Shown one piece after another: positions 1-7,199 of a stretch of DNA of 13,997 nt. The position numbers were made by a program, and so were the translations under genes. This DNA comes from Bacillota bacterium (GTDB taxonomy: Bacteria > Bacillota > Sulfobacillia > JAJZYS01 > JAJYTV01). Position 1 is the first letter of the stretch. The number at the start of each line of letters is the position of its first letter. The notes beneath the pieces are model-generated. The model did no database searches. It worked only from the letters and a program-made list of their open reading frames with translations, and was not told the origin of the DNA. The stretch is from NCBI GenBank assembly GCA_021806845.1, contig JAKAPV010000054.1, positions 1 to 13,997 on the forward strand, written 5' to 3'.

Positions 1-1840
1 TCGGTTCGCGAAGAGGATTCGTGTTTTTGCACTCCGGATAGCCCGGGCAGGCGAGGAAGCGGCCGAAGCGCCCATGCTTGATGACCATCATGCGGCCGCA
101 ATTCTCGCACTGCACATCGGAGACCTCGTCGTGCTGCTCCACCTTCGCGATCGCCTCGTCCGCCTTCGCGAGGTCCTTCGAGAACGGCTCGTAGAACTCG
201 CGCAGGACGGTCTTCCACGGCGCCTCCCCCTCCTCGATGAGGTCGAGCCGGGACTCGAGGTCGGCCGTGAACTCCGGGTCGACGATCTCCGGGAAGTGCT
301 CGCGCAGCATCTGGTCGACGAGTTCGCCGAGTTCCGTGGGGTGCAGGCGGCGCTCGCGGCGCTCGACGTACTCGCGGTCCTGGATCGTCTGGATGGTTGG
401 CGCGTAGGTGCTCGGGCGGCCGATGCCGCGCTCCTCCAGCGCCTTCACGAGCGACGCCTCGGTGTAGCGCGGCGGCGGCTCGGTCTCGTGCTCCTCGGAG
501 TTCGCGGCGAGGCACTTGCAGCGGTCTCCTTCGGAAAGAGGCGGCAGCTCGCGGCTCTCCTCGCCAGGCTCGTCATCGGCCGTGCCCTGGAGGGCGAGAA
601 AGCCCTTGAACACGAGGACGCTGCCCGAAGCGCGGAAGGGGTGCTCGCCCGCCCGCAGCTGCACCGTCGTCAAGTCGTACTCCGCGGGTGACATGCAGCT
701 CGCGACAAAGCGCTGCCAGATCAGCCGGTAGAGCTGCAGCTGCTCGCGGGTGAGGGACTGCGCGACGTCTTCCGGCCGCCGCAGCACCGATGTGGGACGG
801 ATCGCCTCGTGGGCATCCTGGACGCCGGTGCGGCGGCGTTCCTTGCGCTCCGCAGGCTGCGCGTAGTCCGCTCCGTACTTCGCGCGGATGAACTCGGCGG
901 CGTCGGCGCGCGCCTCGTCGGCGACGCGCGTCGAGTCGGTGCGGATGTACGTGACGAGGCCGACTTGCCCTTCCCCGGCGACCTCCAGCCCCTCATAGAG
1001 CGCCTGCGCGACCGCCATCGTGCGCCGCACGGTGAACCCGAGGCGGCGTGCGGCCTCCTGCTGCAGGGTCGAGGTGGTGAAGGGCGGCGGCGAATTGCGC
1101 CGCCGGTGGCGGCCTTCCACCTGTGCGACGAGGAAGTCCTTGCCTTCGACCTCCCGCAAAAGGCGCGCTGCGAACTCCCTCTCGCCGATGCGCTCGCCGC
1201 TGTCGCCCTCCACCTGGTAGCGCGCCTCGAAGGACTCGCCCCCCGGCGCCCGCAACGTCACGCCGAGGGTCCAGTAGCGGACGGGGACGAAGGCGCGGAT
1301 CTCCTCTTCGCGTTCGACGATCATGTGGACGGCTGCCGACTGGACGCGGCCGGCTGAGAGACCCGGCCGCACCTTGCGCCACAGGAGCGGCGAGAGCTGG
1401 TAGCCGACCAGCCGGTCGAGGATGCGGCGCGCCTGCTGGGCATCAACGAGGTCGCGGTCGATCTTGCGCGCGTGGCGCAAAGCGCTCTTCACGGCGTCCT
1501 TCGTGATTTCATGGAAGACGATGCGGACCGGAGCCGACTCGTCGAGTCCCAGCGCCTCGGCGAGGTGCCAGGAGATCGCCTCTCCCTCGCGGTCGGGGTC
1601 GGTGGCGAGGTAGACGCGCTCCGACTTCTTGGCGGCCTCCCTCAGTTCCTTGACGACGTCCCCCTTGCCGCGGATGGTGATGTAACGCGGAGCGAAGTCG
1701 TTCTCGACCGACACCCCGAGCTGGCTCTTGGGCAGGTCCCGCACATGCCCCTTCGAGGCACGCACCGTATAGCTCCGCCCTAGGAACTTCTCGATCGTCC
1801 TTGCCTTCGCAGGACTCTCCACAATGATCAACGGTCGCAA
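1..1840 (-). CDS. topA: DNA topoisomerase I (TopA), C-terminus cut by window edge
   Basis: Type IA topoisomerase that relaxes negatively supercoiled DNA through a 5'-phosphotyrosyl intermediate. About 613 codons are visible. The N-terminal Toprim domain opens with IIVESPAKA (Glu8) and carries the metal-binding DPDREGE. The active-site tyrosine is Tyr298 in GLVTYIRTDSTR, and HEAIRPT and GIGRPSTYAP follow. Just before the window edge is the first C-terminal zinc finger (CENCG, then LACPGYPEC). More zinc-finger sequence and the stop lie outside the window. The start is TTG at 1840: GGGAGG lies 7 nt upstream and the protein begins directly with the conserved strand. In Bacillus dprA-topA follows rnhB with sucCD between; here only a divergent hydrolase gene separates rnhB and topA. 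No convincing promoter was found upstream. The family call is certain; the exact start is likely. Confidence 0.97.
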   Translation of the reverse strand, partial: MRPLIIVESPAKARTIEKFLGRSYTVRASKGHVRDLPKSQLGVSVENDFAPRYITIRGKGDVVKELREAAKKSERVYLATDPDREGEAISWHLAEALGLDESAPVRIVFHEITKDAVKSALRHARKIDRDLVDAQQARRILDRLVGYQLSPLLWRKVRPGLSAGRVQSAAVHMIVEREEEIRAFVPVRYWTLGVTLRAPGGESFEARYQVEGDSGERIGEREFAARLLREVEGKDFLVAQVEGRHRRRNSPPPFTTSTLQQEAARRLGFTVRRTMAVAQALYEGLEVAGEGQVGLVTYIRTDSTRVADEARADAAEFIRAKYGADYAQPAERKERRRTGVQDAHEAIRPTSVLRRPEDVAQSLTREQLQLYRLIWQRFVASCMSPAEYDLTTVQLRAGEHPFRASGSVLVFKGFLALQGTADDEPGEESRELPPLSEGDRCKCLAANSEEHETEPPPRYTEASLVKALEERGIGRPSTYAPTIQTIQDREYVERRERRLHPTELGELVDQMLREHFPEIVDPEFTADLESRLDLIEEGEAPWKTVLREFYEPFSKDLAKADEAIAKVEQHDEVSDVQCENCGRMMVIKHGRFGRFLACPGYPECKNTNPLREP

Positions 1841-1976
1841 GGCTTGGCCTCCCAGTATGCATTCGGCCAGATGCGGGGCCGCTTGCCGTAGGATACTGCG
1901 CCTGACTCGCGGGGCGCAATTCGCGTGCGGTTAAACTATTTCCTTCTGAGGCAGGCTACACCCACGTATTGCCGCA

Positions 1977-2005
1977 TCGACAGATTTTGCCCAAGCGTGT
2001 AGAAT
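1977..2005 (+). promoter_or_regulatory. Sigma-A-type promoter for riboswitch and NlpC/P60 gene
   Basis: A -35 box TCGACA (1977-1982, 5 of 6 consensus) and a -10 box TAGAAT (2000-2005, 5 of 6) are separated by exactly 17 nt. The expected transcription start, about 7 nt downstream near 2012, coincides with the 5' edge of the riboswitch, which supports both calls. This is the best-matched promoter in the window together with that of ylxM. Confidence 0.75.
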
Positions 2006-2011
2006 CATTTC

Positions 2012-2157
2012 ATGCTGAATCGCCGCGCAGGCGGCGTACGGGGGAACCGATTCGCCATGGCGCATGTGCCGTGGCCACCGGGTGAATCGCACATCGCGAC
2101 GGGCCTTCTCCCTTGGGCCCGAACCCAGAGCTAACCCCGGAAGCGGCTTAAGGGGGT
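2012..2157 (+). promoter_or_regulatory. c-di-AMP riboswitch (ydaO/yuaA class) with downstream Shine-Dalgarno
   Basis: The leader carries the conserved blocks of this class in order: GCTGAATC (2014-2021), GGGGAACC (2041-2048), GGGTGAATC (2080-2088), a GGGCC/GGCCC hairpin (2101-2105 with 2116-2120), CCGAACCC (2119-2126) and AGCTAACC (2129-2136). Known members bind cyclic di-AMP and commonly control cell-wall hydrolases and osmolyte or potassium functions; ligand binding usually lowers expression. The gene that follows encodes a peptidoglycan hydrolase, a typical target. There is no obvious U-tracted terminator before the GTG start. Instead AGGGGG (2151-2156) lies 7 nt before the start and could pair with the ACCCC at 2134-2138, suggesting translational control. 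The blocks are seen; class is from family knowledge; the switching mechanism is inferred. Confidence 0.9.
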
Positions 2158-2163
2158 CGTAGC

Positions 2164-3054
2164 GTGCCGTCTCCGAAGGGCAGACGCCGGCTGAAAGAAT
2201 TGATCATCGGCGGCGCAATGCTCGCAGTGCTCCTTCCACCCGGTATCTCCCACGCCGCATTCGGCCAGGAGGTCCTCCGTTACGGCACGACCGACCACAC
2301 AGACGTGCGGGTGCTCCAGGTCGTTCTGAACCGCCTGGGCTACGGCGTCACGGTAGACGGTGTGTTCGGTTCGGGCACACTCTATGCAGTCGAGTCCTTC
2401 CAACGTACCCACCACATCGCGCCGGACGGCGTGGTCGGCAATTACACCTTCGTCGCACTCGCGCAGGCCTCCCGGGCGCAAAGCCGCGGCAGTGACCCGC
2501 GCGGCTCTGCGTACACCGTGCAGACCGGCGACACCTTGAGCAGCATCGCTGCCAAGGAAGGCGTCACCGTGACTGCGCTCGAAGAAGCAAACCCCAACAT
2601 CAGCGCGTCCGCACTACAGGTCGGGCTGGTCCTCGTGATCCCGTCCGCGTCCGCCGTGGCGGCGCAGCTTCCCGCTCCATCCAGCTTCGGCGCGCAGCTC
2701 GCCCAGCTCGCGCTAAAGATGGGTGGAGTTCGTTATGTCTACGGCGGCAGCAGCCCGTCCGCAGGCTTCGACTGCTCGGGCCTCGTGTATTACGTCGCGC
2801 AACAGCTCGGCGTGACGCTCCCGCGCACTGCGAGCGGACAGTGGCAGAGCGGTGTGGCAGTTCCGGCCGGCGACCTCCAGCCCGGCGACCTCGTTTTCTT
2901 CAATACGCAGGGCTACGCGAGCCACGTCGGCATCTACATCGGCAACGGCCAGTTCGTGCAGGCGGAGACCTGGGGCACGGTCGTGCACGTCACGAGCCTG
3001 TCGACCTCCTACTGGGCCGACAGTTACCTCGGCGCCCGGCGCATCTACCAGTAG
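2164..3054 (+). CDS. Secreted PG-binding/LysM/NlpC-P60 peptidoglycan endopeptidase
   Basis: Predicted exported cell-wall hydrolase of 296 aa that would cut peptide cross-bridges or stems of peptidoglycan. A basic N-terminus (KGRRRLKE) and hydrophobic core end at a likely signal peptidase site near ISHA-AFG (residues 28-34). A PG_binding_1 domain spans about 40-100 (VLQVVLNRLGY, DGVFGSGT, VESFQ). A LysM domain spans about 116-160 (YTVQTGDTLSSIA). The NlpC/P60 domain spans about 177-296, with Cys204 in FDCSGLV and His254 in SHVGIYIG. The third polar catalytic position, often His in this family, appears to be Gln266 (FVQAETWG). The GTG start at 2164 is preceded by AGGGGG with 7 nt spacing. It is a monocistronic unit under the c-di-AMP riboswitch, on the strand opposite to its housekeeping neighbours. 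Confidence 0.95.
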   Translation: MPSPKGRRRLKELIIGGAMLAVLLPPGISHAAFGQEVLRYGTTDHTDVRVLQVVLNRLGYGVTVDGVFGSGTLYAVESFQRTHHIAPDGVVGNYTFVALAQASRAQSRGSDPRGSAYTVQTGDTLSSIAAKEGVTVTALEEANPNISASALQVGLVLVIPSASAVAAQLPAPSSFGAQLAQLALKMGGVRYVYGGSSPSAGFDCSGLVYYVAQQLGVTLPRTASGQWQSGVAVPAGDLQPGDLVFFNTQGYASHVGIYIGNGQFVQAETWGTVVHVTSLSTSYWADSYLGARRIYQ

Positions 3055-3062
3055 CCTTTCGC

Positions 3063-3100
3063 CGGCAGCCGGCCGCAGCGCGCGGCCGGCTGCCGCGTTT
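3063..3100. terminator. Hairpin terminator between convergent hydrolase and rnhB genes
   Basis: A perfect 14-bp inverted repeat (3063-3076 and 3082-3095) with a 5-nt loop lies 8 nt after the hydrolase stop and just beyond the rnhB stop. A short CGTTT follows on the plus strand. The U-tract is weak, but position and stem strength suggest a terminator serving both converging transcripts. Confidence 0.75.
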
Positions 3101-3101
3101 G

Positions 3102-3734
3102 CTAGCCTTCCGCGGTGCGCTCCGCGAGGTTCTTGCAAAAGGACCGCCGATGCCACGGCGTGAGTCCTCGGCTCGCGATGGCCGCGAGGTGATCCGCTGC
3201 CCCGTACCCCTTGTTGCTTCGCCAGCCGTATGCCGGAAACTCGAGCGCGATGCGCTCCATCAGCGCGTCGCGTTCCACTTTGGCCAAAATGGACGCAGCC
3301 GCCACCTCGGCATAGAGGTGATCCCCCTTCGGCCGCGCGATCTGCGGCAGATCCGTGCCCGGCAGCGGGAAGGCGTCGAGGATCAGGTGGTCCGGACGCA
3401 CGCCGAGGCGGCGCAGCGCCCTGTGCATGGCTTGCCGCGTCGCCTCGACGATGCCCATGCGGTCGATCTCCCGCGGCGTCGCGTAGCCGACCGCCGCGGC
3501 CACGGCACTCGCCCGGATCAGCGGCGCGAGGCGGCGGCGCTGCAGCGGCGTCAGGCGCTTCGAGTCGTCGACGCCCGGAACCTCGAGCTCGCGGTCGAGC
3601 ACGACGGCGCCGGCGGCCACGGGCCCGGCCAGCGCGCCCCGGCCCACCTCGTCAATCCCGCAAAGCAGCCGGTAGCCCCAGCGCCGCAAGTCCCTGCTGC
3701 GCTCCGCCCGCTGCAAAAGCTCTTCAGGGTTCAT
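3102..3734 (-). CDS. rnhB: Ribonuclease HII
   Basis: RNase HII removes ribonucleotides from RNA-DNA hybrids and misincorporated ribonucleotides from the chromosome. The 210-aa protein has the family's acidic residues: the DE pair in GIDEVGRGALAGPV, an Asp in LILDAFPL, and an Asp in the AKVERD segment. GVDDSK and the conserved YGWRSNKGYG-like tail are also present. I chose ATG at 3734 (MNPEELLQ). The open frame runs on upstream to 3977, but that part lies inside rbgA and resembles no RNase HII sequence. The start overlaps the end of rbgA by 11 nt, implying translational coupling. It is the last gene of the long operon before the shared terminator. Confidence 0.96.
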   Translation of the reverse strand: MNPEELLQRAERSRDLRRWGYRLLCGIDEVGRGALAGPVAAGAVVLDRELEVPGVDDSKRLTPLQRRRLAPLIRASAVAAAVGYATPREIDRMGIVEATRQAMHRALRRLGVRPDHLILDAFPLPGTDLPQIARPKGDHLYAEVAAASILAKVERDALMERIALEFPAYGWRSNKGYGAADHLAAIASRGLTPWHRRSFCKNLAERTAEG

Positions 3735-4485
3735 CGCTGGGCCACTCCAACTGGGCCGGGCGGAGCCGGCCTTGCCGCAGGTCCTGCAGCACGGCGCGGC
3801 AGGCGCGCCCGAGGTCGAGTTCGCCTCCGCGCAGCAGGAGGTTCTGGTGCCGGGCGACGGCCGCCAGCGGGTCGCGCTCCCCCGCGACCACGTCGTAGCG
3901 CTCCGCGGCCGGCCCGGGCAGGGCCGCGAGCACGGTGCGCGCCGCTTCTTCGAGGTCGTAGTCGGACTCGGGCACAAGCCCGATGGCCGCCGCGATCAGG
4001 GTCGGGCGCTTCGGCAGGATGCCGGGCAGGTCGAGGAGCGCGAGGTCTCCGCGGCGGATCCACTGCTCCGCGCGGGTCACGCCGGGCTTCGCTCCCACCG
4101 CCGCGGAGCGCGAGCCGGCAAGCCTGTTCACGAGCGTCGACTTGCCGACGTTGGGCATGCCGGCGACGAACAGGCGCAGCGGCGGCCTGCCCATCCGTTC
4201 ATTCAGCCAGCGCACGAGCACGGCCGGCGGCGCCTTCTTCGCGTCGAGCGCAAAGCAGGGCTGGTCCAGGATGCGGCACCACGCCGCCACGGCGGACCGG
4301 TCCGCGAGGTCGGCGTGGGTGAGGACGAGCACAGCCGGCACGCGCTCCAATACGCGACGCAGCCAGGGCAGTCGAGAGGAGACCGGTGCACGCGCATCCG
4401 CCACCTCGATCCAGGCGTCGAGGTGATGTCTTGCCTCGCGCAGCACGCTTTCCGCGCGCTGCATGTGCACCGGTATGCCGGTCAC
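3724..4485 (-). CDS. rbgA: Ribosome biogenesis GTPase A (RbgA/YlqF)
   Basis: Circularly permuted GTPase that acts late in 50S subunit assembly. The motif order is permuted as expected: DARAPVSSR (30-38), G4 at 56-59, G5-like DAKK (81-84), the P-loop GMPNVGKST (109-117), GVT (135-137) and G3 DLPG (152-155). An RNA-binding C-terminal tail follows. At 253 aa it is shorter than Bacillus YlqF (about 280). The G4 motif reads THAD rather than the usual NKxD, a notable divergence. The GTG start at 4485 overlaps the signal peptidase stop as GTGA; no Shine-Dalgarno is evident, so coupling is likely. The neighbours rnhB and rplS are standard for rbgA. Confidence 0.93.
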   Translation of the reverse strand: MTGIPVHMQRAESVLREARHHLDAWIEVADARAPVSSRLPWLRRVLERVPAVLVLTHADLADRSAVAAWCRILDQPCFALDAKKAPPAVLVRWLNERMGRPPLRLFVAGMPNVGKSTLVNRLAGSRSAAVGAKPGVTRAEQWIRRGDLALLDLPGILPKRPTLIAAAIGLVPESDYDLEEAARTVLAALPGPAAERYDVVAGERDPLAAVARHQNLLLRGGELDLGRACRAVLQDLRQGRLRPAQLEWPSDEP

Positions 4486-5021
4486 TGCGGGATCGGACCG
4501 AACTGGCTCAAGGGCCAGATCACCCAGAAGGCCACGCCCTGCACCGCCTTGACGCTCACGGGGCCGAAGAAGCGGCTATCCTCGCTGGCGGCGCGGTGGT
4601 CGCCCAGCACGAAGATATCCCCCTTGGGCACCGTGAGCGGCGCCATGTTCCAGTTGTCCTCCGTGCTGACGCCATGATGCACGAGGAACGGCTGGGGCAT
4701 CTTCCTGCCGTTGACGTAGACCTGTCCATCGACCATCGAGACCGTCTGCCCGCCGGTCGCGATCACGCGCTTGACGTAGGGCGGCTGCCCCGGGATCGGT
4801 GGCTGGAAGATGACGATCTCCCCGTAGTGCAAGGATCCGAAGCGGTACCACAGCTTGTTGACGAGCAGGCGCTCGCCGTTCTGGAGTGTGTTCTGCATGG
4901 AAAAGCCGTCCACGATGTACGGCTCGACGACGAACGTCCGGATGACGAGGGCAAGCACGACCGCGACGATCACCGTCTCCAGCGTATCGCGCAGCGCCTT
5001 GCGAGGCTGTCGTCCGAACAA
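4482..5021 (-). CDS. lepB: Type I signal peptidase (distal paralogue)
   Basis: Membrane serine protease that cleaves signal peptides of exported proteins. It is 179 aa with one N-terminal membrane segment (about residues 16-32). The catalytic Ser41 is in GFSMQNTL and the general-base Lys84 is in YVKRVIATGG. A Box E-type GDHRAASEDSRFFGPV lies near the C-terminus. I chose TTG at 5021, with GGGAGGTGGG a few nt upstream. The resulting MFGRQPRKALRD aligns residue for residue with the paralogue next door. An upstream ATG at 5060 that overlaps the paralogue's stop (ATGA) would add 13 unaligned residues. About three quarters of residues match the neighbouring copy, so this is a tandem duplication. 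Confidence 0.95.
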   Translation of the reverse strand: MFGRQPRKALRDTLETVIVAVVLALVIRTFVVEPYIVDGFSMQNTLQNGERLLVNKLWYRFGSLHYGEIVIFQPPIPGQPPYVKRVIATGGQTVSMVDGQVYVNGRKMPQPFLVHHGVSTEDNWNMAPLTVPKGDIFVLGDHRAASEDSRFFGPVSVKAVQGVAFWVIWPLSQFGPIPQ

Positions 5022-5056
5022 TTGCCCACCTCCCGATTCGCGCACAGTGCTTCCCC

Positions 5057-5599
5057 TCATGGCGACGGGAGCGGTCCGAACTCGCTGAGCGGCCAGATCG
5101 CCCAAAATGCGACGCCATCGACAGCGCTCACCTTGACGGGTCCGAAGTACCTGCTGTCGCGGCTATCCGCGCGGTGGTCCCCGAGGACGAAGATATCGCC
5201 CTTGGGAATCTTGGTGGCAGGCATGTTCCAGTGGTCCTGGGTGCTCACGCCGTGATGCACGAGGAACGGCTGGGGCATCTTCCTGCCGTTGACGAACACC
5301 TGTCCATTGACCATCGAGACCGTCTGTCCGCCCGTGGCGATCACGCGCTTGACATAGAGCGACTGGCCGGGGATGGGAGGCTGGAAGATCACGATCTCGC
5401 CGTAATGCAGGGGAGCGAAGTGCCACGTCAGCTTGTTGACGAGGAGCCGCTCGCCGTTCTGCAGCGTGTTCTCCATCGAGAAGCCCTTTACGTAGAACGT
5501 CTCGACGACCCAGGTACGCAGCACCAGCGCAAGCGCGACCGCCACGATGATGGTCTGGACCACGTCGCGCAGCGCGCTGCGGGGTTGCCTGCTCAACAA
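5057..5599 (-). CDS. lepB: Type I signal peptidase (proximal paralogue)
   Basis: Second type I signal peptidase, 180 aa, with the same layout: membrane anchor (about 16-32), catalytic Ser41 in GFSMENTL, Lys84 in YVKRVIATGG, and GDHRADSRDSRYFGPV. Differences from the other copy cluster around residues 34-38 and 58-63 and in the loop after NWNM/HWNM. These could tune substrate preference, but that is inference. The start is TTG at 5599 behind GGAGGTGGAGG; the next codon is also TTG and could serve. A signal peptidase between rplS and rbgA is common in Bacillota, whereas two in tandem is less usual. A strong hairpin separates this gene from rplS. Confidence 0.95.
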   Translation of the reverse strand: MLSRQPRSALRDVVQTIIVAVALALVLRTWVVETFYVKGFSMENTLQNGERLLVNKLTWHFAPLHYGEIVIFQPPIPGQSLYVKRVIATGGQTVSMVNGQVFVNGRKMPQPFLVHHGVSTQDHWNMPATKIPKGDIFVLGDHRADSRDSRYFGPVKVSAVDGVAFWAIWPLSEFGPLPSP

Positions 5600-5637
5600 A
5601 CCTCCACCTCCGCTTCGGCGCCGATATCCGGGACGGC

Positions 5638-5664
5638 GACGAGGGCGGCCGTGCCGCCCTCGTC
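5638..5664 (-). terminator. Strong intercistronic hairpin after rplS
   Basis: A perfect 12-bp inverted repeat (5638-5649 with 5653-5664) and a 3-nt loop begin 7 nt beyond the rplS stop. No U-tract follows in the operon's direction, so it may be a partial terminator, an RNA-processing site or a 3'-end stabiliser rather than a full stop. The hairpin is seen; its role is inferred. Confidence 0.5.
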
Positions 5665-5671
5665 CTCGCCG

Positions 5672-6013
5672 CTACCGCCGCTCGCGGATACGGGCCGCCT
5701 TTCCGGAAAGCCCTCTCAGGTAGTAGAGCTTCGCGCGGCGTACCACGCCGTGGCGCATGACCTCGATGCGGTCGATGCGCGGCGAGTGCAGGAGGAACGT
5801 GCGTTCGACGCCAACGCCGTACGTCACGCGTCGTACCGTAAAGGTTTCGCGCAGGCCGCCGTGCTTGCGGGCGATCACCACGCCCTCGTAGGCCTGGATG
5901 CGCTCGCGGTTGCCCTCGACGACCTTCACGTGCACCCGCACCGTGTCACCCGGACGAAACTCCGGAATGTCCGTGCGCATCTGGGCCTCTTCGATCATCT
6001 TCAACTCGTCCAT
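5672..6013 (-). CDS. rplS: 50S ribosomal protein bL19
   Basis: Large-subunit protein at the 30S-50S interface. The 113 aa match the normal family length. Characteristic segments are FRPGDTVRVHVKVVEGNRER, IQAYEGVVIARKHGG, SPRIDRIEVMRHG and the C-terminal KLYYLRGLSGKAARI. The ATG start at 6013 follows AAGGAGGTG, one of the best Shine-Dalgarno sites in the operon, fitting high expression. It lies 27 nt after trmD. Confidence 0.98.
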   Translation of the reverse strand: MDELKMIEEAQMRTDIPEFRPGDTVRVHVKVVEGNRERIQAYEGVVIARKHGGLRETFTVRRVTYGVGVERTFLLHSPRIDRIEVMRHGVVRRAKLYYLRGLSGKAARIRERR

Positions 6014-6040
6014 GTCAGCACCTCCTTCGCTGAACGTTTC

Positions 6041-6727
6041 TCATCGCGCTCTCGCACCCGCGCCCCGGAGCCTGCGCGTCCGCTCTTCGGACGCGCGTCT
6101 GCGGTAGCTCTTTACGGCGCCATGGTCGCCGGAACGCAGGATCTCCGGTACGCCGATCCCCTGGAAGAGGGGCGGTCTCGTATACTGGGGGGCCTCCAGG
6201 AGGTCCCCGTCGAAGGACTCCTCGCTGAGCGAGCGGTCCTTCAGCACGCCGGGCACGAGGCGCGCTACGGCGTCCACGATCGCCCAGGCGGCCGGTTCCC
6301 CTCCCGTCAGCACGAAGTCGCCAAGCGACAGCGTGCAGTCGACGAAGTGGCGGATGCGGGCATCGAAGCCCTCGTAGTGGCCGCACAGCAGGATGAGGTG
6401 TCGCTCCCTCGCAAGACCGCGCGCGATGCCCTGATGGAATCTTGCCCCATCTGCGGACAGCAGGATCACCAGGCTGTCCGGACGGCGCAAATCGCGCAGG
6501 GCGCGCAGGATCGGCTCAGGCTTCAGCAGCATTCCCGCGCCCCCGCCGTAGGGCTCGTCGTCGAGCGTCTGGTGACGGTCCACGGCGTAGTCGCGCAGCT
6601 GCACATCCCGCACCGCGATGAGCCCGCGTTCCTGGGCGCGTCCCAGGATGCTGCCGCGCAAGGCTTTGGCGACGGAACCGGGGAACAGGCCGACGACGTC
6701 AACCAGCAGCGTCTGGCCCAAGCACAC
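6041..6727 (-). CDS. trmD: tRNA (guanine-N1)-methyltransferase TrmD
   Basis: SPOUT-fold enzyme that methylates G37 of tRNAs using S-adenosylmethionine, preventing +1 frameshifting. It is 228 aa. Signature segments include DEPYGGGAGMLLKPEPI, LSADGARFHQ, LCGHYEGFDARI and the knot motif LSLGDFVLTGGEPAA. The C-terminal part is slightly shorter than in many homologues. The start is uncertain: GTG at 6727, or TTG at 6721, which sits 8 nt after AGGGGG and gives a better-spaced site. Either overlaps the end of rimM by more than 20 nt. A 9-bp inverted repeat lies in its last codons (6074-6096). Confidence 0.97.
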   Translation of the reverse strand: MCLGQTLLVDVVGLFPGSVAKALRGSILGRAQERGLIAVRDVQLRDYAVDRHQTLDDEPYGGGAGMLLKPEPILRALRDLRRPDSLVILLSADGARFHQGIARGLARERHLILLCGHYEGFDARIRHFVDCTLSLGDFVLTGGEPAAWAIVDAVARLVPGVLKDRSLSEESFDGDLLEAPQYTRPPLFQGIGVPEILRSGDHGAVKSYRRRASEERTRRLRGAGARAR

Positions 6728-7199
6728 CGCCCCCTCGCACGGTGATGCGGCGCTCCGCGAGGTCGACCGAAAGCACCGTAGCGCGGACCGCCGGGATGAG
6801 GAAGCGCCCGCGCGGGCCCTCCGCGATCCACAGGTCCTGCGCCGGCCGGGCCTCTACGGCCCGCACCTCGCCGAGGCGTTCTCCCTGTTCGTCAAACACC
6901 TCGCAGCCGACCAGGTCGTGCACGTAGTAGCGCCCTGCTCCGAGCCGCGGTGCCGCGGCGCTTTCTCCGTAGAGGCGCTTGCCGGGGAGCCGCTCCGCCT
7001 CCGCGCGGGAGGCGATCCCCTCGAGCGCGAGGATGGCGCCTGCCTTCCACGGCTTGACGCCGATTACGCGGCGGGGCTGGTCCTCGCCTTCGAGGTAGAG
7101 TTCGCGTCCCTGCGGCCGGATCTCGGGATCCCACAGTTCGACGCGCACCTCGCCGCGGATGCCGTGGACCGCCGCGATGCGACCGACCTCCAGCCTCAC
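6699..7199 (-). CDS. rimM: Ribosome maturation factor RimM
   Basis: Assists maturation of the 30S head, binding ribosomal protein uS19. It is 166 aa, as usual. The N-terminal RimM domain begins VGRIAAVHGIRGEVRVE. The C-terminal PRC-barrel includes YYVHDLVGCEVFDEQGERLGEV and the closing FLIPAVRATVLSVDLAERRI. The GTG start at 7199 overlaps the khpA stop as GTGA, so it is probably translationally coupled. In Bacillus ylqD lies between the KH gene and rimM; it is absent here. Confidence 0.96.
   Translation of the reverse strand: MRLEVGRIAAVHGIRGEVRVELWDPEIRPQGRELYLEGEDQPRRVIGVKPWKAGAILALEGIASRAEAERLPGKRLYGESAAAPRLGAGRYYVHDLVGCEVFDEQGERLGEVRAVEARPAQDLWIAEGPRGRFLIPAVRATVLSVDLAERRITVRGGGVLGPDAAG

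Noticed and set aside
2841..4322. 493-codon plus-strand frame across the hydrolase end, rnhB and rbgA
   Set aside because: It runs through the terminator hairpin and antisense to two well-identified genes; composition is Arg/Ala/Pro-rich shadow coding.
6074..6096. 9-bp inverted repeat in the last codons of trmD
   Set aside because: Lies in coding sequence, has a short loop and is of a strength expected by chance in DNA this GC-rich; no U-tract.
5174..6745. 523-codon plus-strand frame over lepB, rplS and trmD
   Set aside because: Antisense to three genes with clear family motifs; no domain signal of its own.
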